In this document: piece by piece, positions 37,190 to 50,344 of the stretch
How positions within the stretch are numbered: position 1 is the stretch's first letter
Layout: every line of letters begins with the position of its first letter
Origin: Parasponia andersonii
Taxonomy: Eukaryota; Streptophyta; Magnoliopsida; Rosales; Cannabaceae
Direction of reading: 5' to 3'
Assembly (NCBI GenBank): GCA_002914805.1
Contig: JXTB01000047.1
Coordinates: 683,829-747,828 of the forward strand
DNA length: 64,000 bases
Position numbers and translations under genes: made by a program
The notes under the pieces: generated by a model
Database searches by the model: none
Told to the model about the DNA's origin: nothing
What the model saw: the letters and a program-made list of their open reading frames with translations, nothing else

Positions 37190-38340
37190 AATTTGTACAA
37201 CATCCGTGAATTGCGAATGAGCACCTTACCGTAAATTTAGGGTATGATTTGGACAAGTCAGAAAGAGATGGCCCAAAAATACAAGAAAAAAGAACCTCCT
37301 ATGTGGGCCTTTATAGCAAAATACCGAATTTTAGATCAATATTAAATAAATATCCGTATTTTAAATATTATAGTTAAATAACCGATATAGTAGTGCATGT
37401 ATCCAGTATAAAATATTATATACATAAACAAAAATTAGTATATAAATATATATACTAAGTATACAAATATATATAATTAGTTATTTAGCCATGAAAAATG
37501 GACATTTTTTAAAATAAAGTATAAAAAAAGGACATCCACCATAAAATCACTTTTATTATTTACAATTTCTTTTGGAAAGCATGCTTTGTAACATTGTTTT
37601 TGTTTTCTGTTTAAAAAAATTGTAGACAATTTTTTTTTTAAACTAATCTTTTCACTTGCAAAAGTTTTTTAAAGGCAAAGTAAATAAGAAAGTGGTCTTT
37701 TAAATATAATCTTTAAAGTGGTATTTTTGTAAATAGATTTTCAAAAGTAATAATTTGCTAAATCAAATTCTAAAAATTGTATTTTTATAGATGGAATTTT
37801 TTAAATAAAAATTTTAAAAATGATATTTTTAAATAAACTTTTGAAAATAGTACTTTTCTAATGAACTTTATAGTTACAAAGGATGTTTATGTTTCCTGTT
37901 TTTATAAATTAAAATTCAATTGATGTGTTACTTAGCAAGTTTTTTATTTTCAACATTTAAAAACATAAACAAAATTTTTATTTTTGTTTCCAATTTTAAA
38001 AAAAAAAAAATTGAAAGTATATCCAAGCATAATGTTAGGAGCTGGACATGTTGAATTAAGCATATGAGATAGATCCATCATGTGGTGAAAATTCGAATGG
38101 GGATAGTCTTAGGAAATATGCAAATATGTAAAAAAAATATTTGGTAAACTAGAGGTGAATTAGGCCGCAAGACTAAATCTTGAAACTTATATATTCTCGG
38201 TAAACTTAGCAAATCTCTCTTTCTTATTTTTGATTTCCTATATTTTATTTTTCACAAATCAGAATATGATCGGCCAATAATTAAGACATAAGTACCTGCA
38301 TATATTGGTAGCTTTCCCTCTCTTTCTATTGTTCTACAAG

Positions 38341-38977
38341 ATATGGACTTAAAACCAAGATAACTTTATATTGTTCTACAAGAGCCGTAACATTCTTATA
38401 TATGTGGACCGGACTTTAATTTTTTTTTGAAGGAAAGCAATTGCATTAAATTAAGAAGCAATATCATTTACAACTAACGAGGAAATGGATAAAGGCAAGA
38501 AATCAACCCAGCATAACTTGCCAGGCGAGTGCAAAGTCAAACTCGCTAAAAGGTAGGCAACTTTATTACCCGAGCGAGGGGCAAAAAGATAAGTACAATA
38601 ATAATTAGCAGCTTGAAGAAGAGCCTTGACATCGAAAAAAATGTGGGCATTCAAAGAAAACTGGTGCGATTTCTCCAGACCATGAATAACTCGCTTTGCA
38701 TCACATTCCATGATGGAGACACTGAGGCCAATCGTAGAGGCAAAAAAGAGGCCTTCACGAATAGCCAATAATTTAGTTGTTTTCATAGGGTAACAACCCA
38801 TAAGTTTCTTCGCAAAAGCAGCCTACACAGGCTCAGAGCCTGAGTGGTCAAAAAAAACAATTCTAATTCCAATTGACTGGTCATGACATCGGAGTTCATT
38901 TTAATCATATTATGAGGGGGAGCTTCCCAATGTGCTACAGTGGTTGAACTGCTAGCATCTTGGTTTTAAGTCCATAT
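38341..38977. repeat. 21-bp perfect inverted repeat pair, ~600 bp apart
   Basis: 38341-38361 (ATATGGACTTAAAACCAAGA plus T) is the exact reverse complement of 38957-38977. A GTTCTACAAGA word recurs at about 38330, 38372 and 38979. The pair encloses the LINE-like RNase H fragment at 38410-38950. Confidence 0.85.
38410..38950 (-). pseudogene. LINE-type RNase H-like (RVT_3) fragment
   Basis: The minus strand from about 38950 reads a degraded W-APP..IKMN-D lead, then after a frameshift LAIREGLFFA, MECDAKRVI and APRSGNKVAYLLA, ending near 38451. This is the RNase H-like domain found at the 3' end of plant LINE-like elements. An A-rich tail on the minus strand lies at about 38418-38430. It lies in an intron of the nuclease pseudogene. 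The rest of the LINE is absent. Confidence 0.7.
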
Positions 38978-40979
38978 GTTCTACAAGACATAGCTCTTGT
39001 AAAATGACAAAATTTATGCTTAACTTTCCTATTTAAAAGAAAAACTCTCTTTCTCTTCATAGCAGGAGACTGCTATGACACAGCTGGAAAAGAAGATAGA
39101 TGCGTAACTGGTGCAATTTACAACTATACAAAGCAGCTATCTTTTTATTATGGCTCCGTCATAGAATCCACATGTGAGCACCTCTGTTATGACTGGATAA
39201 AACGGTGCACATACTAGGAAATAATATTCTGATCGCTTCGTTTCTTGATGGCAGATAATCTAACGGAGGCACTTCTGTTTTTGTCTAATTTTTTTGGATG
39301 TCCATCAGGTTTGCTCTTCCTAAAAAGCCCCTCAAAACTTATGGTTATACAAAAATTACAGAGTATATACAGCCATGTCAAACTGTTGAGCCTTTAAGTA
39401 ACAGTTACAAAGTATATGAACTAAAGAAATAACAGTTAAATGGTTTGTTCTTTCTTATTTTCTTCCCTGCTTCATTCCTTCTGAATCAAATTACAAATTT
39501 TTCTAAACTTTCTGCTGTATGTAAATGTTTCAGCCTCTACATATCGGTTTCCTTGGAGATAAAGTTGGTAACAAAATACAAGTACGATGGTACAGTACCG
39601 GGACAAACCTCTACCGTGCAAGGATCTTTACTCGATTTCCCTCTCGTATCCATGAGGTCTGGTGTTGTTTTTACCATAATTAAGTAATCAACATTCAGTG
39701 AGGTTTGGTTTTGTTCCAGGTATGGGATGAGAAGATTATTGAATCTGCTTTGACGTCATTCTATAATTCGGATATCGCAAACCTGACACAGACCATTCAA
39801 CAAAAAATTGAAGCATTACTTTTTTCCTGATAAGTTCTATTTCATGAATCTTCTTGTAATCTAGCTTTGCATATCATCTTTGGCTCTGTGTATCTGAGTA
39901 TAATTGTGATAATTGAATGTTCTGTTTATTTTAATTCTAACTCTTTGTCCACCTGTTTTTATGGTTGTAGAATGCATGGTTTAATAATGCATCGTCATTG
40001 GAAACTTGCGCAAATAATCCAACTGTTTGTCCAGATCCGTAAGTTCGTGTTGTTTTCTGTACGATTTGTGACTGTTACCTTTTTATTTCTCACATAGTGT
40101 ACTCTTTAAGATGCTTGATTACGGCATTGACGAGACATAACTGAAAAGTTGCCTCCGGTCCTGTCCTTACTAGTTTATGATTTTTATGAACATATAATCT
40201 TTAAGCCACAATGAAAATTCAGATTGGAATTTGGGTAATCTAACTTAGATTCTATGTATGTGAAGGATTTCATTTCACCTAAGTTATCATGAACGTATGT
40301 CTAGGTAAGATAAAATTGCTATTGCTTTTTTCAGGTATGCTTCTGAAAGCATTACAGCAGCTTGCAACTATGCTTATGCTAATGTCACATCAGGCAGCAA
40401 ACTTGGAGGTATTTTTTCTCTGTTCTGATGAAACCTTAGTCTTTGTTTTATTTTCAATTTTTCCAGACCATCAAAGTTGGACTTTACAGGGACATCAGGT
40501 TAATCTTGGCTTTATAATTACCCCTTTTGCACTACTATAGGGGGAAAAAAAAATGAAATTAACGGTTTGCGGAATGATGAGAAATGGTGCTGAACGTATG
40601 AACATATTTCTCATGTTGTTGGTTTCATCACACATGTTAAACTTGCAAGTTACTAAAGGTTTGAATAACATGGGGAATGAAAGACAATTAGGAACTATGA
40701 TATACCCTTAAATAATATTATTCCCTTTGGTGATCTGCTATGTCATGTCAAAAATGAATTTAATATACTGCATCAATGCATCGTCTTTGGGATGCAAGAT
40801 ATTGTCAAGCGGCACGTAATCGCTTTCCTACATGATCATATATCTACCTATCTATCTATCTATCTATTTGAACTTAAAATCCTTAGAACCATGCATATTT
40901 CTTTTCCATGTGATTTAATTCTGCGTTCGGTTGTTATGATTGTAGATGAATACTTGGCTTCCAATTGTGGAGAAGAGGC

Positions 40980-42283
40980 TATTAGGATTTATGCCCTAAA
41001 AGTATGTATATTTTGGATATTTGTTGAATTAATAAAATGACATTTTTCTATTTGAATTTGTGCATAATTAGTATGTCATTAAATATCAGAAAATCTCTGA
41101 TTTATTTATGTGACTATAAATTTAACATATAAGTGTTATATACATGAGGATTAAATTTATGGATAATAAACTAAATATAATTCGTAATAATTAATTAAAG
41201 TTTGAGATCTTTAATTAAATATTATTAGTATGGTCCATTAACATTGAGAATGTAATAGTCTTATCCGGACTATTGATNNNNNNNNNNNNNNNNNNNNNNN
41301 NNNNNNNNNNNNNNNNNNNNNNNNNNNNNNNNNNNNNNNNNNNNNNNNNNNNNNNNNNNNNNNNNNNNNNNNNNNNNNNNNNNNNNNNNNNNNNNNNNNN
41401 NNNNNNNNNNNNNNNNNNNNNNNNNNNNNNNNNNNNNNNNNNNNNNNNNNNNNNNNNNNNNNNNNNNNNNNNNNNNNNNNNNNNNNNNNNNNNNNNNNNN
41501 NNNNNNNNNNNNNNNNNNNNNNNNNNNNNNNNNNNNNNNNNNNNNNNNNNNNNNNNNNNNNNNNNNNNNNNNNNNNNNNNNNNNNNNNNNNNNNNNNNNN
41601 NNNNNNNNNNNNNNNNNNNNNNNNNNNNNNNNNNNNNNNNNNNNNNNNNNNNNNNNNNNNNNNNNNNNNNNNNNNNNNNNNNNNNNNNNNNNNNNNNNNN
41701 NNNNNNNNNNNNNNNNNNNNNNNNNNNNNNNNNNNNNNNNNNNNNNNNNNNNNNNNNNNNNNNNNNNNNNNNNNNNNNNNNNNNNNNNNNNNNNNNNNNN
41801 NNNNNNNNNNNNNNNNNNNNNNNNNNNNNNNNNNNNNNNNNNNNNNNNNNNNNNNNNNNNNNNNNNNNNNNNNNNNNNNNNNNNNNNNNNNNNNNNNNNN
41901 NNNNNNNNNNNNNNNNNNNNNNNNNNNNNNNNNNNNNNNNNNNNNNNNNNNNNNNNNNNNNNNNNNNNNNNNNNNNNNNNNNNNNNNCAATCTCATGTGT
42001 TGAGAAAATTGTAAGGGCCTAAAGTGTGAGTTTAAGAGATTGTACGTAACGCTCATACGTTCATCCAGTTGTGCTTGAGGCTTGGATTGAAAGATCGTGG
42101 TTGAGAAGATAGTAAAGCTAGGATCCACTGATAGGCTACAAGAGATATTAGATCTATTCTCTTTGTATGTTCCTATTTGCTATGAATTAATACTATACAC
42201 CCATATAATCAATTATTTTGAGAAAATTTTTGAATGTTTCTAGGCTAATCTTCCGCTGTGAAAATCATTTTTTAATTCCAACA
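40980..42283 (+). repeat. 5' LTR of copia-2, with assembly gap
   Basis: Starts TATTAGGATTTATG (the TG end changed to TA) and ends TTCCAACA. Bases 40980-41277 match the 3' LTR from 48494 and bases 41988-42283 match about 50048-50344. By eye there are about 15-20 differences in the first 300 bases. Confidence 0.9.
41278..41987. other. Assembly gap of 710 N
   Basis: All N. From the 3' LTR the missing stretch should be about 1255 bp (48792-50047), so the gap length is too short by roughly 545 bp if the two LTRs are alike. Open frames across it are meaningless. Confidence 0.95.
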
Positions 42284-42285
42284 AG

Positions 42286-42297
42286 TGATATCAGAGC
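42286..42297 (+). other. Primer-binding site of copia-2
   Basis: TGATATCAGAGC, one base from the initiator tRNA-Met match, two bases after the 5' LTR. Confidence 0.8.
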
Positions 42298-43983
42298 AGT
42301 TGTATGAGTATATAGTATTAATTATTTGTATGCATGAAAGGGTATTGCATTATTTTTTATATGTATTTGATGATGAATAGATGAGTTATCATATAATGGA
42401 TGTATGGTTGATATTTGGTCGTTAATTATATGGTTCCTTAATTTTTAAATTTTTTTTTAGAAATTTATTTTGATTAGATCAAAATATGTATTCCTAATTT
42501 TTGGGTATAGGGTTTGTTGTATTTTATTTTCTTTTTCTTTGTACTGTACAAAGACGATGATAGAGATGCGCTTGAAGCCGACTCGCTCCAAAATTTTATT
42601 TTTTTTATAATATATATTATTAATATATATATTTATTATATAAATTTTTTTATAATAATATTATTAATATATTAATATTTATTATAATATTAGTTTATAT
42701 ATATATAACATATATTAATACATATATATATATATAAGTTACGTAAAAAAAAAATTGGGCCAAGCCCAGGCCCGAGCCTAAATGATTATTTAGATAATTA
42801 TATGGGCTAAGCTAGTTTTATAGAAACTATTTACAATAATATCACCTTTTACAAATCAGATTTGTAAAAATACTAAAAGAAGAAAGAAGACGCAAGAAGA
42901 CCAGCAGATAGCTTTCAGGCCCGCGTGCCTTTAACTTTTTTTAATTTTATTACTTTATTGGGTTGTAATTTCCTAAGGAACCCGGCCAAATATCATTTTA
43001 TTTTATCTTATTGTTATATTATATGTGATATTTATAACATGACTATGTATAATAATATGTCATTCATTATACCCACTCATAGTCATTTATGAATATCATA
43101 CATACATGTTATATTCACGCTAAAATAGTTTAGTTAGAATATGACTAATTTAATTAGATTAAATAATTTAATAGGAATAAAAAATTGAATAATGTGATTT
43201 AAGTTTAATAGTTAAATTTTGGTAATATCACTTATTTAATTTAGGCTATCCTTATTAATTAGATTAGCCAAATTATTCCTATAATAATAAATTTAGATTT
43301 TTAGAAAATCTAGTAATTTATTTAAGACCAATAAGATTGGACTAATAATTTAACCTAGAAAATTATATTGGATATAACAACTAGGTTAAATAAAACATTA
43401 GATGTTTATTAGTAAAAACACATAAGATTTCTAAATAATGAGTGGGAGAGGGGTATATGACAATATATCCCACGGTCTCCATTATTAATTAAGTACTGTG
43501 AGATTTAATTGGCACTTAGAGACGCTTAGATTTTGTCCTTCCTACGGAGGGTGTCCATTTAAATTAATAACAAGACTTAATTTCTAACAGATAGGATTTT
43601 AGAATGTATTTCAAAATTGACCTACCCTATGGCAGCAATTTTGAGTTAAGTTGCTAAAATCTAAAATAATGGGTCACACTCATGAGGATACAATTAAATT
43701 GTTAATAGTATCTTGACCATAATACGGCAGTTAATAAATAAGAGAAAATATGAGATATTTTGATATTTTATTTATTAATTGAGAATGTCTCAATTCAATT
43801 AATAATTATGTGACCTATCCTACGACGTCACCTAATTAGAGAAAATTGAATTACCGTAGAATTAGTAAATAAGTTTATATGTTTATTTACCTACATCATG
43901 CATCGTGTTTACTATTCCGAATTCTTTGTGATATTTATTTTTAAAAATGTTGAATGTTATTTTATTATTTAATTTCAGTAAAC
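42298..43983 (+). other. Leader of copia-2
   Basis: Contains AT-rich runs (about 42600-42740) and a segment similar to the copia-1 leader (about 43440-43960). It lacks the GC-rich block of copia-1, though GGCCAAGCCCAGGCCCGAGCC near 42758 is GC-rich. No coding frame recognised. Confidence 0.5.
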
Positions 43984-46900
43984 ATGTCAATCTCGAATCT
44001 CATTATCGCTTTACTCGCAAATGAAAAATTAACTGGAGATAATTTTATCAAGTGGAAAAGTAATATGAACATCGTGCTTGTTAGTGAAGACTACAAGTTT
44101 GTGCTTATGGAGGAATGTTCTCCACAACTTGCCGCTAATGCTACTCATGCTGCACGAGAAAGCTATGAAAAGTGGACTCATGCCAATAATAAAGCTCGCT
44201 GCTACATGTTAGCAGCCATGACTGACGTGCTTAGAGCTAAGCACGAAAAGATGGAGACTACTTATGAGATAATGGAGTCTCTCTAGGCCATGTTTGGGCA
44301 ACAATCTGATCAATCTCGTCATGACGCCATTAAAAAGGCTATGAATACGAAGATGAAGAGAGGAACTCCAGTGAGAGATCATGTTTTGAATATGATCAAT
44401 TATTTTGGAAAGGTTGAAGTTTACGGGGCTACGATCGATGACTGCCCTCAAGTGAGTATGATTCTGGAATTACTTTCACCTGATTTTCTTCAGTTCAAGA
44501 GCAACTTTGTTATGAACAAGTTGAATTATATAATGACTTAATTGCTCAATGAACTGCAAACCTTTGAATCGATATCGAAAGATAAAGGTAAAGATGACTC
44601 AGCAACTATTGCTGAAGCAAATGTTGCAAAAGAAAATCCCTCTACCTCTAACAAAAACAAGAAGAGGAAGAGCAAGGGTGCTTCTGAATCTAAGTCTAAA
44701 AGAAGCAAGAAAGGCAATACAAGTACTAAGAAGAACAACTCGAAAGACAAAAAGCTTAAGGGAAAATATTTTCTCTGCAGAGTTGAAGGGCATTGGAAGA
44801 GAAACTGTAACAAGTATCTCTCCGAATTGAAAGAGAAGAAGAAAGATAAATATGATTTACTTGTTTCAGAAGCTTGTTTAGTGGAAGAAGATTTATTTGA
44901 TATATCTCCTTGGATAGTTGATTCAGGAGCCACTAATCATGTTTGTTCTTCTTTTCATATGCTTAGTTCCTCAAGGGAGCTTACCGACGGGGAATTCACG
45001 ATGAGAGTAGGTAATGGAGCCAAACTTTCAGCAAAAGCAGTGGGAGTCGTCCGTCTTCATTTTAGGAATAAATTTTTATTATTGAACAATGTTTATTTTA
45101 TTCTTGGTTTTCGTAGGAATTTGATTTCTATTTCAAGACTATTTGAACAAATGTTTGGAGTTTCTTTTCTTAATAATGAGATTATTATTTCTAGAAATAN
45201 AAAGGCAATACAAGTACTAAGAAGAACAACTCGAAAGACAAAAAGCTTAAGGGAAAATATTTTCTCTGCAGAGTTGAAGGGCATTGGAAGAGAAACTGTA
45301 ACAAGTATCTCTCCGAATTGAAAGAGAAGAAGAAAGATAAATATGATTTACTTGTTTCAGAAGCTTGTTTAGTGGAAGAAGATTTATTTGATATATCTCC
45401 TTGGATAGTTGATTCAGGAGCCACTAATCATGTTTGTTCTTCTTTTCATATGCTTAGTTCCTCAAGGGAGCTTACCGACGGGGAATTCACGATGAGAGTA
45501 GGTAATGGAGCCAAACTTTCAGCAAAAGCAGTGGGAGTCGTCCGTCTTCATTTTAGGAATAAATTTTTATTATTGAACAATGTTTATTTTATTCTTGGTT
45601 TTCGTAGGAATTTGATTTCTATTTCAAGACTATTTGAACAAATGTTTGGAGTTTCTTTTCTTAATAATGAGATTATTATTTCTAGAAATAGTTTAAACAT
45701 TTGTTCTACAAAAATGGAGAATGGACTTTACATGTTAAGGCCAGACGAACAATCACTGCTTAATACTGAAATGTTTAAAGTATAATATCCCAAACCTAAA
45801 AAGCAAAAAGTTTCTCAAGATGACGATACATATCTTTGGCACCTTAGGTTAGGGTATATCAATCTAGATAGGATAAACAGGCTTGTAAAGGATGGTCTTT
45901 TAAGAGAGCTAAAAGTTGGTACTCTACCAGTTTGTGAATCTTGTCTAGAAGGAAAGTAGCTAAGTGACCTTTCTCAGCAAAGGACGAAAGGGCCAAAGAA
46001 CTACTTGAACTTGTGTATAGCGATGTATGTGGTCCATTGAATGTACAAACAAGAGGTGGTTACGAATATTTTGTCATATTTATTGACGATTATTCACGAT
46101 ATAGATATGTGTACTTAATGCAAAGAAAATCTGAAACCTTTGAAAAGTTCAAAAAATTCACAGCAGAAGTTGAAAAGTAATTAGGTAAGTCATTAAAAAT
46201 TCTTCGATCAGATCGAGGAGGTGAATACCTTGATAATGAATTCAAGGATCACTTGCTAGAGAATGACATCCTATCCCAACTCACAGCACCTGGAACACCA
46301 CAACAGAATGGTGTTGCAGAAAGGAAAAACCAAACGTTGCTTGATATGGTTAGATCAATAATGAGCTACTCTTCCCTACCACTCTCAATCTGGGGTTATG
46401 CACTACAAATTGCTGTTTACATTTTGAATGTAGTACCTTCCAAGTCTATCCAAGAGACACCTTTAGAGTTATGGAATGGGCGTAAATCTAGTTTACGTCA
46501 TATTCGTATATGGGGGTGCCCAGCACATGTACTAAAAGGAAAGACTGGGAAGCTAGAACCACGTACAGAGGTTTGTTTATTTGTAGTTTATCCAAAAGGC
46601 ACGAGAGGAGCTTTATTTTATAGTCCTCAAGATAAAAAGGTATTTGTATCGACAAATGCCACTTTTCTTGAAAATGATTATATGACAGACTTCAAACCTC
46701 GAGGTAAAATTATACTAGAGGAATTACTTTCTGATCAAATCAGACCACAACCAGCAACAGTTGTTGAACGATAAAATTATGAGACCACTATTCCAGATCA
46801 GAATACCTTGGCAACTCAATGTAGTGGAAGGGTTATTAGAACACTTGTTCGTTACAGGGAAATTAGAGAAGCACATGTTGCTATTTCCGATAGTAGCCAA

Positions 46901-48479
46901 GATGACCCATTGACATACAAGCATGCAATGGAAGATTCTGATAAGGAAAAATGACAAGAGGCTATGAACCAAGAAATAGAATCCATGTATTCCAATTCTG
47001 TCTGGAAACTTGTAGATCCATCTGAAGATATCAGGCCCATTGAATGTAAATGGATCTATAAAAGAAAAAGAGATACAGATGGAAAAGTTGAAACGTTTAA
47101 AGCAAGGTTAGTGGCAATGGGTTATACCCAAAAAGAGGGAGTTGATTATGAAGAGACTTTCTCACTAGTAGCCATGCTTAAATCCATACGTATCCTCTTA
47201 TCTATTGCCGCATGTTTAGACTATGAAATATGGCAAATGGACGTCAAGACAGCTTTTTTGAATGGCTATCTTGAAGAAAGCATCTATATGGTGCAACCAG
47301 AAGGTTTTGTAGCTAAAGACCAAGAGCAGAAAGTTTGCAAGCTACTTAGGTCCATTTATGGACTTAAGCAAGCTTTGAGATCATGGAATCTAAGATTTGA
47401 TGAGACGATTAAATCTTATGATTCCGATCAAAATGTTGATGAATCTTGTGTATACAAGTACATCAAAGATAAGAAAGTGGTCTTCCTAGTTCTTTATGTA
47501 GATGATATTTTGCTCATTGGGAAGATGTGGAAATATTATCTAATATAAAGAAATGGCTAGCCGAGTAATTCCAAATAAAAGATTTGGGAGAAGCAAGTTA
47601 TGTACTTGAGATCCAGATTATTCGAGATCGCAAAAACAGACTTTTAGTACTGTCTCAAGCATCTTACATTGATAAGGTGCTCATTCGTTTTTCGATGCAA
47701 AACTCCAAGAAAGGACAGTTACCTTCTCGACATGGAGTTATCCTTTCTAAAGAGCAATGTCCCAAGACACATCAAGAGGAAGAGGATATGAGACGAGTTC
47801 CTTATGCGTCTGCAGTTGCAGCCTTATATACGCCATTTTGTGTACTAGGCCTGACATATGCTACGCAGTAGGGATAGTCAGTTGTTTTCAATCAAATCCA
47901 GGATTAGATCACTGGATAGCAGTAAAGCATATTCTCAAATATCTTAGGAGAACGAGAAATTATATGCTGATTTATTCAAGTCAGGACTTGATTCCTACTG
48001 GTTACACTGATTCTGATTTTCAATCAGACAAAGATACTCGAAAGTCGACGTCTGGGTCAGTGTTCACTCTTAGTGGTAGAGCCATTGTCTGGAGAAGTGT
48101 TAAACAATCCAGCACTGCTGATTCTACTATAGAAGCAGAATACATAGCAGCTTGTGAAGTAGCTAAAGAAGCAGTTTGGCTCAGAAAGTTCTTTACTGAT
48201 TTGGAAGTTGTTCCAAATATGAATAAGCCACTGACTTTATACTGCGACAACATTGGAGCAGTGACGAATTCAAAAGAACCAAGAAGTCACAAGAGAGGAA
48301 AGCATATAGAGAGGAAGTATCATCTGATTAGAGAGAAAGTATATCGAGGAGACGTGGTCGTTATGAAGATAGCATCCGAAAACAACATTGCTGATCCTTT
48401 TACAAAAACGCTTCCAGCGAAGACTTTTGAGAGTCACTTGGAGGGTTTAGGATTGAGAGACATGTCTCACCTGCTTTAG
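43984..48479 (+). pseudogene. copia-2 gag-pol remnant
   Basis: Gag begins at ATG 43984 (MSISNLIIALLANEKL). A CCHC-like knuckle reads YFLCRVEGHWKRNC near 44767, with the first Cys changed, and the protease reads DSGATNH near 44923. Integrase follows at about 45790-46500 (PGTPQQNGVAERKN near 46290). RT follows at about 46960-47560 with YVDD intact near 47495. RNase H runs from about 47990 to the stop at 48479 (SDKDTRKSTSGS, EAEYIAACE). In-frame stops include 44286, 44541, 45785, 46179, 46774, 46954 and 47573. One-base deletions are inferred near 45958, 47522 and 47818. The duplicated 490-bp block shifts the frame by 491 bases in the assembly. The element cannot encode an active polyprotein as it stands. 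Confidence 0.9.
44710..45690. repeat. 490-bp exact direct duplication around a single N
   Basis: 44710-45199 equals 45201-45690 as far as I can compare by eye, with N at 45200. Removing one copy and the N makes the gag-protease frame continuous, so it is most likely an unmerged contig overlap. Confidence 0.9.
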
Positions 48480-48493
48480 GGTAAGTGGGAGAT

Positions 48494-50344
48494 TGTTTGG
48501 GTTTATGTCCTAAAAGCATGCATATTTTGGATATTTGTTGAATTAATAAAATAATATTTTTCTATTTGAATTTGTGTATAATTAGTATGTCATTAAATAT
48601 TAGAAAATCCCTGGTTTATTTATGTGAACATAAATTTAGCATATAAGTATTATATACATGATGATTAAATTTATGGATAATAAACTAAATATAGTCTGTA
48701 ATAATTAATTAAAGTTTGAGATCTTTAATTAAATATTATTAGTATGGTCCATTAACATTGAGAATGTAATAGTCTTATCCGGACTATTGATGTGTTGACA
48801 TCACAATGGAGGTACTTTATATAATTTGATTATATAAGACTGGACCAGATATGATTTGAATCTTACATAAATTTCGTTAACTGTTGAGAGTTCAAATAAT
48901 GTCACTAAATGATTATATGTAGATCAATCTTAATTCTGAGTAGTTATAGACTCATATTTATAACATTATGTTCTTTGACATACTTGTTAAAGGTTTGTTT
49001 TTAAACAGATTGAAATACTTGTATCTTGGGAGTATGATGAGATGAGTAGTTGGGAATGTAACTTACAGATATGGAATCCATTCCTTCCATTAGGAAGCTA
49101 GAAAGATGATTCCCTAGTATATTGATTCAGGACTTGAACAGTTTGAGTACTCAATTTATAATAAATTTATAAATTAATTGTTCATTAGAGAATCAATGGT
49201 ACACAAGGATAAAGAAGTAATTGGAGAGGTAAACGAAATATAACCTAGCTCCAATTATGAATTGTCTATGGAGGATTGAACTACATGTAATGATTAAATC
49301 GATGGACTGCTCACTGTTTTCTGAGTAAATTAATTTTGTAATTTCAAGAGTGCAATTCCGAATTTTTAGTTGAGCAATATTGGAATTAATAAATTAGACA
49401 AATTAATTAAAGAGTTTAATTAATTGTCATAATTTATTAATTGTCATAATTTATTAGAGCTTGAATTACAGGTTTATAGGTCCCCAATTCTACCTCTTAC
49501 CAACACTGTACTGGATATTATATTATTTCTGTTACTGTATATTTTGTCTAGATAAATAGATTATCTATATATAATTAATAATTGTTATTAATTAATTAAT
49601 TAATTAATTTTGAATTAATTAATTTAAATTTATAGAGAGATAAGTTTCCTAATTTGTTTAAATTTTGAATTTAAAAATATCTAATTATCAGATAATTAGA
49701 TAAATAGAAATTGAGAAACTAACTGAAAGTGAAACACTCTTCCTTGAAGTGAATTATCTGCTAGTTTATATATATATATATTAATTAGATTAAATATATA
49801 TATATAATTTTACGTTTTTTTAAACTACTCACGTTTTCATTAAAACGTTATATATATATATATATATATTATTATGATTTTATTAATATATATTATTTAT
49901 TAAATAGTTTAATAAATATATATATATATATATATAAAGAAACTCTATCAGATAATAAAGAGAGACTACGTATTATTTTCTACTGAGCCTCTAAAAATTA
50001 CAGAGAAAAAGAAGAGAGCCTTCATATTTTCTATAGAACAAACCATTGCAATCTCATGAATTGAGAAAATTGTAAAGGCCTAAAGTGTGAGTTTAAGAGA
50101 TTGTACGCAATCCCCACACGTTCATCTAGTTGTGCTTGAGGCTTGGATTGGAAGATGGTGGTTAAGAAGACAGTAAAGGTAGGATCCGCTGATAGGCTAC
50201 AAGAGGTATTAGATATATTCTCTTTGTATGTTCCTATTTGCTATGAATTAATACTATATACCCATATAGTCAATTGTTTTGAGAAAATTTTTGAATGTTC
50301 CAAGGTCAATCTTCCGCTGCGAAAATCGTTTTTTAATTCCAACA
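48494..50344 (+). repeat. 3' LTR of copia-2
   Basis: Starts TGTTTGGGTTTATG after the polypurine tract GTGGGAGA (48485-48492) and ends TTCCAACA at 50344, 1851 bp. Contains long AT microsatellites at about 49765-49940. Confidence 0.92.

Larger units (their letters stand above)
40980..50344 (+). mobile_element. Ty1/copia element copia-2, nearly full length
   Basis: Two LTRs, a primer-binding site, gag-pol and a polypurine tract. The target duplication GAGGC is at 40975-40979 and 50345-50349, and joining the flanks across it restores the end of the nuclease exon (KR|PAQGGVRL). The body contains a 710-base N gap in the 5' LTR and a duplicated 490-bp block with a single N. It is related to copia-1. 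Confidence 0.95.

Noticed and set aside
41238..42128. Long open frames across the N run
   Set aside because: They consist almost wholly of undefined bases.
44710..45690. Duplicated gag-protease domain as a biological novelty
   Set aside because: The copies look identical, meet at a single N, and one copy alone gives a continuous frame.
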